Assembly: GCA_020636325.1 (NCBI GenBank)
Contig: JACJYC010000003.1
Coordinates: forward strand, 1 to 64,000
Length of the DNA stretch: 64,000 nt
Reading direction: 5' to 3'
DNA from: Lewinellaceae bacterium
GTDB lineage: Bacteria; Bacteroidota; Bacteroidia; Chitinophagales; Saprospiraceae
Of this stretch, positions 51,412 through 58,747 are shown piece after piece. Under the pieces are notes generated by a model. That model saw only the letters and a list, made by a program, of their open reading frames with translations, searched no databases and was not told the origin of the DNA. Each line of letters begins with the position of its first letter. The stretch's first letter is position 1. The position numbers and the translations under genes were made by a program.

Positions 51412-53547
51412 ATGGTCACCTATCGCCCGTTGTTCCTTTCAGCTGTTCTTGCGTTTGTCCTCACCGGTCAATCATCCGGAACGGCTCCCGAACGGTCCGG
51501 TTGGGCAGAGATCACCACGGTCCGTCAATTATGGGAAAAATATCCCGGTCGGATCCGGAAGGTATTGGAGGCCGTCGATCCCGCATATCCAGGTCTGGAG
51601 ATGGTAAGTTCAGGGTTGGAAGCCGGAGATACCATCGCTGCGGCTGAATCCCTCCTCGAATATTACCGGCGATCCGATGCGGCGGATTGGCTGGTTCGTC
51701 AATCGGTAGAGGGCGAAGAGGCTGAATGGCTCGATCTGGCACGGATGATCACCCACGACAGCATCAGCCTGAACGGTACGACCGCCGCGATACCCCGGAA
51801 TCCGGACGGCGGTTGGAAATGGGATTATACCGGTCCGGATGAAGATGCGGAATTTGCCTATTCCCTCAATGGACACCGATACCTGACCGCCGTTCTGGGA
51901 GCCTGGCGCTCAACCGGCGATGAGGTCTTTATCCGGGCTTTCGACCGGCTGATCCGGGATTGGATCCTGCACAACCCCTTACCGGCGGAAGGCTCACCGA
52001 TGTACCGTGTTTTTACGGCCCCGGAGCTCGACTGGCGGGACATCGGTGAAACAGCCTGGCGCGACCTCGACGCCGGCCGGCGCATGGAGGGCAGCTGGCC
52101 GCAGGCCTTCCATACCTTCCAATCCTCCGGGGCATTCACCCCGGCTGCGCGGTTGCTGATGTTGTCCGGATTTGCGGAACACGCCGCCTACCTGCGCAAA
52201 TACCACAAAAAAGGGCATAACTGGACCACCATGGAAATGAACGGGCTGGCCCTGGTGGGACTGACCTTTCCGGAATTCAAGGAGGCGAAAGCGTGGACGG
52301 AATATGCCATGCAGACCATGGAAACGGAAATTCAACGCCAGGTATACCCGGACGGCGTGCAAACGGAAGTGTCCACCAAAACGCAATGGGTGGCATTGAA
52401 GCCGTTTGAGACCATTGCCGCCAACTTTCAGCTGGCTGGACGAGCCGTTTCCGCTGATTATACCGCGCGGCTTGAGGACATGTACAATTATCTCGCTTAT
52501 GCCATGCGCCCCGACGGCCACCAACCGCTCAACAACGACTCCGACCGGGAAGATCTGCGACCGCGCGTATTGAAAGCCGCCGGAAAATTCAACCGGCCGG
52601 ATTGGGCCTGGATCGCCACCAACGGCGCCTCCGGACAACAACCGGAAGGGTTGCCGTCGGTCGTTTTCCCCTGGGCCGGTCTTCACATCATGCGCAGCGG
52701 CTGGGACGGTCAGGCCCATTGGACATTCTTCGATACGGGCCCCTTCGGCACCGGCCATCAACACGCCGACATGCTTCATCTTTCCATTTCGGCGTACGGA
52801 AAAGACCTGTTGGTCGACGGCGGCCGGTATACCCACAAGGACTACTTCAGCTTTGACCCGGCCAACTGGCGCGGTTATTTCCGCAGTTCCTTTTCGCACA
52901 ATGTGATCCTGGTGGACGGAAAGGGGCAAAACGCAGGCCCGTTGCGGGCAGCCGCTCCGCTTCCGGAATCGGACTATGCCAACACACCTGAATTCGACTT
53001 CGCCCGCGGCGCCTTCACCGGCGGTTACGAAGGGGTTGAAGGCCGGGCGGAGCATACCCGGTCGGTGCTTTATATCCGGGGGAAATACTGGATCGTAATC
53101 GACCGAATCGAAACGGACCGCCCCAGGGAGCTGTCTGTCCTTTGGCATTTTGAACCGAACTGCACAGTAGCCGCGGAAAAAGGCGGCCGGCTGGTTGCGA
53201 GAAACGGGGACGCAAACCTGCAATTCATTCCCCTGGGTCCGACCCTGCCGCAGCCGGAGATCATTGCGGGGCAGGAAAAGCCGGTGATCCAGGGCTGGTA
53301 TAGCGCGGAATACGGGATAAAAGTCCCGAATCCGACGGCGGTCTATACCCTGAAAAATGCGGGCAGCCTGACGTTGGTCTGGTTATTGGTACCGTCAAGC
53401 GGGCAAATGCCTGACGTGAAGGGGTGGTACAGCCTCAGCGACGACGGCGCCATGAACTTCAAGATCAGGCAGGGAAAAGCCGACCCGGTTACCGCAAAGG
53501 TTTATATGACCGGCATACCCCAGGTAGAAGGGGTTTCCTCCCGGTGA
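51412..53547 (+). CDS. Heparinase II/III-family polysaccharide lyase, exported
   Basis: A 711-residue protein with a signal peptide (PLFLSAVLAFVLTG), an alpha/alpha-toroid N-terminal domain (WTTMEMNGLALVGLTFPEFKEA region) and a C-terminal beta-sandwich Hepar_II_III domain (GTGHQHADMLHLSISAYGKDLLVDGGRYTH, SFSHNVILVDGKGQN). ATG 51412 is chosen as the signal peptide start. Such enzymes cleave uronic-acid polymers or oligomers such as alginate or glycosaminoglycans by beta-elimination; the substrate is unknown but uronates fit this locus. Confidence 0.88.
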   Translation: MVTYRPLFLSAVLAFVLTGQSSGTAPERSGWAEITTVRQLWEKYPGRIRKVLEAVDPAYPGLEMVSSGLEAGDTIAAAESLLEYYRRSDAADWLVRQSVEGEEAEWLDLARMITHDSISLNGTTAAIPRNPDGGWKWDYTGPDEDAEFAYSLNGHRYLTAVLGAWRSTGDEVFIRAFDRLIRDWILHNPLPAEGSPMYRVFTAPELDWRDIGETAWRDLDAGRRMEGSWPQAFHTFQSSGAFTPAARLLMLSGFAEHAAYLRKYHKKGHNWTTMEMNGLALVGLTFPEFKEAKAWTEYAMQTMETEIQRQVYPDGVQTEVSTKTQWVALKPFETIAANFQLAGRAVSADYTARLEDMYNYLAYAMRPDGHQPLNNDSDREDLRPRVLKAAGKFNRPDWAWIATNGASGQQPEGLPSVVFPWAGLHIMRSGWDGQAHWTFFDTGPFGTGHQHADMLHLSISAYGKDLLVDGGRYTHKDYFSFDPANWRGYFRSSFSHNVILVDGKGQNAGPLRAAAPLPESDYANTPEFDFARGAFTGGYEGVEGRAEHTRSVLYIRGKYWIVIDRIETDRPRELSVLWHFEPNCTVAAEKGGRLVARNGDANLQFIPLGPTLPQPEIIAGQEKPVIQGWYSAEYGIKVPNPTAVYTLKNAGSLTLVWLLVPSSGQMPDVKGWYSLSDDGAMNFKIRQGKADPVTAKVYMTGIPQVEGVSSR

Positions 53548-53622
53548 TCTTTTATTCAACGATCCTTAACGGCAAATTGCGGAACCGGATGACATCAACC
53601 CGCTTTTTTGCAGCACAGACGG

Positions 53623-55215
53623 CTACCCTTGCCGGTATTTCCCGGACAGGAGCGGTCGTTCATCCGGGCTGTTCTGGCCTTCCGCAAAACTGCTCTTCAT
53701 GGCGATGGACACCTGGTCGCCGTCAAAGGTGCAATACAGGTTGTCGCCGTGTACATTTTCCAGAAATTTCCATTTGAGGTGCAATGTCTTTTCATCCTCC
53801 CAGGCGGCGCAGGCGGCCATTTTTGAAGACACGCTGGTGCGGTACGGCAGCGCAAACAGACTTTGCGGGTCCGTTTTTTCGTTACCTTCGGTGATCCACT
53901 TGCCCATTCCGCAGGCGATGGTCTGGCTCATACCGCCGCCTTTGAGGGTAAACAGACATTGATCGGCGCCGAACTGGAAGGTCACCGAATCGAGTTTCCA
54001 GGGGTTATCGCCGAGTACGTATTCTTTGCCGGTGATCTGATCGGCCTGAGGAGAGGCGGCAGATGCCGGCAATGGAGCGAGCTTCAGATTGCCGAGGTCT
54101 GCCAGCATCTGGTCATTGGCCGCCTTATCTTCCGGCAGGGCGGATTCCTGCAAGGCGGGGAGGATGTTTTCCCACACCAGGGTCATTGATCGCTGGAGGT
54201 CGAAACTCTCACCGGTGATGGCAACGACCGCATCCAGTTGGGGGATGACGATGCAGAACTGGCCGAACGCCCCGTCGCCGCGATAGAACCCGGGGGCTGG
54301 TTTGCAACGCCAGAACTGATAGCCGTATCCTTGCGACCAATCGTTGTCTCCTTCCTGGGATTCGGTTTGTTTGCTGGTGGCGGTTTCTACCCACTGAGCG
54401 GGCAGGATCTGTTCGCCGTTCCACTGGCCCTTCTGCAGGTAAAGCTGTCCGAACTTGGCGATATCCTCGGTGCGAACCCGCAGCCCGAAACCGCCGACGG
54501 ACACGCCGTTCGGGTCGGTTTCCCAATCGGCGCCTTCAATGTGGAGGGGCTTGAACAACCTTTCGGAAAGCAGGTCAAATACGCTCCGGCCCATTACTTT
54601 TTGCACGATATTGGACAGCATATAGGTCGCGCCGGTGTTGTATTTAAAATGGGTCCCGGGTTCGAATTCAACCGGTACGGCGAGAAATGATTTCGCCCAG
54701 TTGTCGTCGCCCGCATCCCGGATAGGCCCCAGCGTGTCCACCGCGTGGCCGGTGTTCATGGTCAGCAGGTGTTTGATCTTCACGGCGCTCAGGTTCTCGC
54801 TGACCGTTTCCGGAAGATCGTCCGGAAAAAAGGAGATCAGCTGGTCCTCGACGGTCAGTTTCCCGTCTGCAACCGCCATGCCGACCGCCGTAGAGGTGAA
54901 GCTTTTGCTGAGCGAATAAAGCGTATGTTTGAATCCGGACTCAAACGGCGACCACCACCCTTCCGCGACCACATTGCCGTGGCGGACCAGCATAAAACTG
55001 TGGAACTGGATGCCGCTGTCCTTCACCGCACCGATAAACCGGCTGATGGCGGCGGAAGAAATCCCCTGTAATTCGGGCGTGCTGCGCGGCAATTGCGTCA
55101 GGTCGGCAACGACTGCGGTACCGGCGGCATTGCGACAATAAGGAAAAGTGGAAATGATCCCGATCCCTACGGCGCCGTAGCTGAGCTGTTGCAGGAAGGT
55201 TCTGCGAGTGGTCAT
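53623..55215 (-). CDS. Class C beta-lactamase-fold serine hydrolase, exported
   Basis: A 530-residue protein with a Tat-like signal (TTRRTFLQQLSYGAVGIGI). The serine hydrolase core shows S101-x-x-K104 (SLSK), a YNTG motif in HFKYNTGATYM, and a lysine/histidine-containing distal segment. A C-terminal beta-domain follows (~390-530). EstB-like esterase or peptidase activity is possible; an esterase working on acylated xylan would fit the locus but is not shown. Confidence 0.85.
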   Translation of the reverse strand: MTTRRTFLQQLSYGAVGIGIISTFPYCRNAAGTAVVADLTQLPRSTPELQGISSAAISRFIGAVKDSGIQFHSFMLVRHGNVVAEGWWSPFESGFKHTLYSLSKSFTSTAVGMAVADGKLTVEDQLISFFPDDLPETVSENLSAVKIKHLLTMNTGHAVDTLGPIRDAGDDNWAKSFLAVPVEFEPGTHFKYNTGATYMLSNIVQKVMGRSVFDLLSERLFKPLHIEGADWETDPNGVSVGGFGLRVRTEDIAKFGQLYLQKGQWNGEQILPAQWVETATSKQTESQEGDNDWSQGYGYQFWRCKPAPGFYRGDGAFGQFCIVIPQLDAVVAITGESFDLQRSMTLVWENILPALQESALPEDKAANDQMLADLGNLKLAPLPASAASPQADQITGKEYVLGDNPWKLDSVTFQFGADQCLFTLKGGGMSQTIACGMGKWITEGNEKTDPQSLFALPYRTSVSSKMAACAAWEDEKTLHLKWKFLENVHGDNLYCTFDGDQVSIAMKSSFAEGQNSPDERPLLSGKYRQG

Positions 55216-55277
55216 GATTTTTTTGGTTGAAATTTTTGGATTCGAATCTTTGGCTTTCGTTGCATCCGCTCACATTT

Positions 55278-55427
55278 GGGTGTTTATGATGGTTTATTTT
55301 GGTTTATGGTGGTTTATGGTGGTTTATGATGGTTTATTTTGGTTTATGGTGGTTACGGACAACAACAAACAATCATAAACAACAACAAACAACAACAAAC
55401 AATCATAAACAACAACAAACAACAATA
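55278..55427. repeat. TTTATGGTGG and AACAACAAAC word arrays after the esterase gene
   Basis: Two arrays: GGTTTATGGT units (55288-55350) and AAACAACAAC/AATCATAAAC units (55360-55427). The second begins two bases after the esterase stop codon on the minus strand. Related words occur at 17001 and 25153. Confidence 0.85.
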
Positions 55428-55430
55428 ACC

Positions 55431-56291
55431 TCAATACTGATGGAAGGCGTCCGAAACGAACGACAGGACAACGGGCAGGGCTTCCCGCCAATAGGTCCAG
55501 TTGTGGGCGCCGTCGCGGACGCGGTATTCGTGTTTGATCTCCTTTTTCCGCATGGCGATATGAACCAGCGCATTGCCTTCGTACAGGAAATCGTCATCGC
55601 CGCAGTCGATATACCAGCGAACGGATTTGACGTCGTCGGTCTTCACGGTTTCCAGCAAGGCCAGCGCGCTGTATTGGTTGTAATAGGATTCGATCTCGCT
55701 GTCGGTATACGCCACGGTCGCTCTTCGGGACAACCAGCTTTTGGCGTCTTCCAGGCTCAAGGGGCCGGTACTGGCGCTGAGCGGGCAGGCGGATGAAAAC
55801 AGCTCAGGATGGTGAAGGGCATACATAAAGGAGCCGCCGCCGCCCATGGAGAGGCCGGCTACCGCGCGGTACCGTTTTTGCCCCTTTATGCGATAGGTCT
55901 TTTCAATAAAAGGCATGAATTCCTCAAAGAAAAAGTCCTCGTAACGCCAGTTGCCCTTGGGGTCGTTGAAATACCCGCGCTGGCCGGTATCGGCATCGGG
56001 CATGACAATGATCATCGGGGTGGCCGTTCCTTCGCTGATGGCCTGATCTGTTATGTGGAGGACCTCGCCGAACTGGACCCAACCGGTCTGGTCGTCGCCG
56101 GCCCCGTGGAGCAGATAAAGGACGGGATAGCTCCGTTTGGAAGTCGCATAATCGGGCGGCAGGTAGATGGCATATTTGCGTTCCATGTTCAGGATCTTGC
56201 TGGTCATCGACAGGTCGTCCATTACGATTCCCGATTGAGCGGACAGGGAGGCGACCAGCAGGGACGCCGCCAGGAGAAGAAGGTTTTTCAT
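55431..56291 (-). CDS. CE1-like esterase (esterase D/feruloyl or acetylxylan esterase type)
   Basis: A 286-residue exported alpha/beta-hydrolase (signal peptide LLLLAASLLVASLSAQS). S148 lies in AGLSMGGGGS, an Asp in IDCGDDDFLYEG and H263 in DGAHNWTYW complete the likely triad; HGAGDDQTGW forms the oxyanion region. In the esterase D/CE1 group, feruloyl and acetylxylan esterases are common, and the GH10/GH67/CE15 context supports a xylan side-group substrate. Confidence 0.88.
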   Translation of the reverse strand: MKNLLLLAASLLVASLSAQSGIVMDDLSMTSKILNMERKYAIYLPPDYATSKRSYPVLYLLHGAGDDQTGWVQFGEVLHITDQAISEGTATPMIIVMPDADTGQRGYFNDPKGNWRYEDFFFEEFMPFIEKTYRIKGQKRYRAVAGLSMGGGGSFMYALHHPELFSSACPLSASTGPLSLEDAKSWLSRRATVAYTDSEIESYYNQYSALALLETVKTDDVKSVRWYIDCGDDDFLYEGNALVHIAMRKKEIKHEYRVRDGAHNWTYWREALPVVLSFVSDAFHQY

Positions 56292-56326
56292 TTCGTTTCG
56301 TTTAAAGTTGGAATAAAGATAGGTTT

Positions 56327-56575
56327 TTTAGTCGTAAGTCGGTTAGTTGTAAGTCGTAAGTAGCGACGTAAGATTTTATGTCGCTCTCCACGTATTATTC
56401 CCCCGGCTTGTACGCAGCCGGATACCATCTTCTACAGCGTTACCCCGTCCAGTCTTTCAGTTGGCAGTTGGCAGTCACCAGTCTTTCAGTTGGCAGTCAC
56501 CAGCATCCAGTCACCAGCATCCAGCATCCAGCATCTAGCATCTAGCATCTAGCATCTAGCATCCAGCACGCCTCG
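56327..56575. repeat. Mixed word arrays and palindrome in the esterase-AKR gap
   Basis: In order: GTAAGTCGT nonamers (56327-56362), the dispersed palindrome AGCGAC-GTAA-GATT-TTAT-GTCGCT (56362-56385), CAGTTGGCAGTCAC words (56455-56510) and CATCTAG/CATCCAG heptamers (56510-56575). No gene is seen in 56292-56585. Confidence 0.85.
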
Positions 56576-56585
56576 GCGGGCAGCA

Positions 56586-57410
56586 TCAACTATCCCACTC
56601 TGCCCCATGGAAATCCTTCACCAGCCGGTTATTTTGTTGGCGCAGGGCGTTGATTTGAGCCATATCCGTTTCCGAAAGTTCGAAGTCGAAAATGTCCATA
56701 TTTTCTTCCAGTCTGGCCGGATTGCCGGTTTTGGGGATGGTCATCACTTCGTCCAGCTGGATCATCCAGCGGAGGGCGACTTGGGAGGCGGACTTGCCGT
56801 ACTTCACGCCGATCTCCTGCAGCAGCTGGTTACCGGGGATCAGGCCCTGGGCAAGCGGGCTGTAAGCCGTCAGGGAGATTCCGTTGGAGCGCATGAACTG
56901 CCGCAATTTTTCCTGGTCGATCAGCGGATGAAATTCCACCTGATTGGTGACAATGGGTACGCCCAGGTCGAGGGTTTCCTGCAATTGGGCGATATTGAAA
57001 TTGCTGACGCCCACCAACCGGGTCATGCCCAGCGAGCGGGCTTTTTCCAGTTCGGTCAGGTAAGTTTTCAACGGCAAGTCGGCGTTGGGCCAATGAATTA
57101 GGAGCAGGTCGACATAATCGGCGCCCAGTTTTCGCAGGCTGCTTTCCACCGACGGCAGAAACCGGTCGCGGGCGTGGTTGGACGGCCAGACCTTGGTGAC
57201 CAGAAAGATGTCCTCGCGCGGAACGCCGGACCGGCGGATCCCTTCGCCTACTTCGCGCTCATTCTCATAAAACTGGGCGGTATCGATATGCCGGTAGCCG
57301 TATTCTTCAATGGCCATTCTAATGACATCTGCTGACCGGGGGCCGGTGCTGCGATAGGTTCCCAATCCCAGGGCAGGGACTTTGACATTGTTGAGGGTGA
57401 GGTATTTCAT
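56586..57410 (-). CDS. Aldo/keto reductase
   Basis: A 274-residue NADPH-dependent reductase of the 2,5-diketogluconate reductase type. The catalytic tetrad is visible: D43 and Y48 (HIDTAQFYENE), K73 (VTKVWPSNH) and H106 (LLIHWPNA); the cofactor region PKTGNPARLEENMDIFDF follows near the C-terminus. ATG 57410 is chosen; the frame opens slightly earlier. It begins 37 bp after the xylanase stop codon on the same strand, so it probably lies in the LacI-controlled unit and reduces a sugar or uronate. Confidence 0.9.
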   Translation of the reverse strand: MKYLTLNNVKVPALGLGTYRSTGPRSADVIRMAIEEYGYRHIDTAQFYENEREVGEGIRRSGVPREDIFLVTKVWPSNHARDRFLPSVESSLRKLGADYVDLLLIHWPNADLPLKTYLTELEKARSLGMTRLVGVSNFNIAQLQETLDLGVPIVTNQVEFHPLIDQEKLRQFMRSNGISLTAYSPLAQGLIPGNQLLQEIGVKYGKSASQVALRWMIQLDEVMTIPKTGNPARLEENMDIFDFELSETDMAQINALRQQNNRLVKDFHGAEWDS

Positions 57411-57447
57411 ACTGATAAACGATCCTGTGATGAGCATATTCAACCCG

Positions 57448-58551
57448 TCAGGGCCTGTTGAAGTTCACCACCTTCCAAAATGCTTTCTTGGGTTGCAGGT
57501 CCTTATCGAACAGCAACGGGTAATTTTTCCGGCCGCGGACCGGGAAATTGTCCAGCCAGCTGCGACGGTCGGAAATGTTCCAGAAAGTCACGCCGGTAAT
57601 GACCTTCCTGTAATCCCGGAAAACGCGGAAGATCATATCGTACTGTTCCATTTGTTTTTGCTCCAGTTCCTGCGTAAAGGTTTGATTTTCACCCGGAACG
57701 GGATCGCGGCGCTGATCTTCGGCCGGATAGATGGAAATGTCCAGTTCGGTGATCTGGACCTGCAAACCGAGCGAGGCGTATTTTTCAATGGCGGCCCGCA
57801 GATTGGCGTCGTTGGGCTCAAAAACAGACCAGTGGCCCTGAATGCCCATGCCGTGAACGGGAACGCCAGCGTCCAGCAGTTTTTTCAGCATTTCATGGAT
57901 CTTGTCCCGTTTTTCCGGATCAACCGCATTGTAATCATTGTAGAACAGCAGGGCGTCGGGATCTGCTTCATGCGCATATTCAAACGCTTTGGCGATGAAT
58001 TCCTCGCCGCAAATCCGGTACCAGGGGGATTCGCGATAGAACTTTTCCGGGTTGTCATCGATGACCTCATTGACCACGTCCCATGCGTACACCCTGCCTT
58101 TGTAGCGGCCGGCCACGGCGTTGATATGGGCTTTCAACCTGGCCAGCAACACCGCTTTGGGCACCTCTTCCCCCTTTTCATCCACGAATAGCCACCCCGG
58201 CGTCTGGTTGTGCCAGCAAAGCGTATGCCCCCTCAATTTCAGGCCGTGCCCGCGGGCAAAATCCGCGATGCGGTCGGCGGGTTCCCAGTTGAAGCGATCC
58301 TCTTCCGGATGAATCGGCCCCATTTTCATGACGTTCTCAGCCGTCAGGCCGGCAAATTGCCGGAGGATGAGTTCCGATTCGTCGCCGGAAAGATTCCTCG
58401 GCCCGACGGAAACCCCGATCGGAAAATAATCTTCGTAAGCGCCCTTAAGCGTCTTCTGCCCGGCAGGCTGGTCCTGCGCGGCGGCGGACAGGGCCACTGC
58501 CGCCAGTACAGCCGGCATCCACCCCTTTTTTGCGGTTGGAAAAAGATTCAT
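57448..58551 (-). CDS. GH10 endo-1,4-beta-xylanase
   Basis: A 367-residue exported xylanase (signal peptide GWMPAVLAAVALSAAAQ). The GH10 barrel shows LTAENVMKMGPI, GHTLCWHNQTPGW, the acid/base E162 in WDVVNEV and the nucleophile E269 in VQITELDIS. No carbohydrate-binding module is present. ATG 58551 is chosen because the signal peptide starts there and the operator at 58582 lies just upstream. It cuts the xylan backbone; GH67, GH3 and CE15 enzymes of the locus would process the products. Confidence 0.95.
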   Translation of the reverse strand: MNLFPTAKKGWMPAVLAAVALSAAAQDQPAGQKTLKGAYEDYFPIGVSVGPRNLSGDESELILRQFAGLTAENVMKMGPIHPEEDRFNWEPADRIADFARGHGLKLRGHTLCWHNQTPGWLFVDEKGEEVPKAVLLARLKAHINAVAGRYKGRVYAWDVVNEVIDDNPEKFYRESPWYRICGEEFIAKAFEYAHEADPDALLFYNDYNAVDPEKRDKIHEMLKKLLDAGVPVHGMGIQGHWSVFEPNDANLRAAIEKYASLGLQVQITELDISIYPAEDQRRDPVPGENQTFTQELEQKQMEQYDMIFRVFRDYRKVITGVTFWNISDRRSWLDNFPVRGRKNYPLLFDKDLQPKKAFWKVVNFNRP

Positions 58552-58581
58552 GGTCGGTGTTTGATCCGCGGTGTGTAAACG

Positions 58582-58599
58582 CAATCGATTGCGAATTTA
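58582..58599 (-). promoter_or_regulatory. LacI-type operator over the GH10 promoter
   Basis: CAATCGATTG (58582-58591) inside the longer palindrome CGCAATCGATTGCG. TAAATTCG (minus strand 58599 to 58592), one mismatch from TAnnTTTG, abuts it, the same geometry as at 48249. Confidence 0.8.
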
Positions 58600-58614
58600 A
58601 TGGAATTTCACGGA

Positions 58615-58644
58615 ACAAAAAACCCCGGTCAAAAATGACCGGGG
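58615..58644 (-). terminator. Rho-independent terminator after the M43 protease gene
   Basis: On the minus strand CCCCGGTCA-TTTT-TGACCGGGG (58644 to 58623) is followed by TTTTTTG. It isolates the protease transcript from the xylanase promoter. Confidence 0.9.
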
Positions 58645-58747
58645 TCAGGTTTCAGGGATTACAATAAAGGTTAGCTGTAATGAGCAGGCGGATCAATGAA
58701 AACAGGTCTGCACAGGTTGTCGCCGGGTATGCACCGGGATTGCGGGA

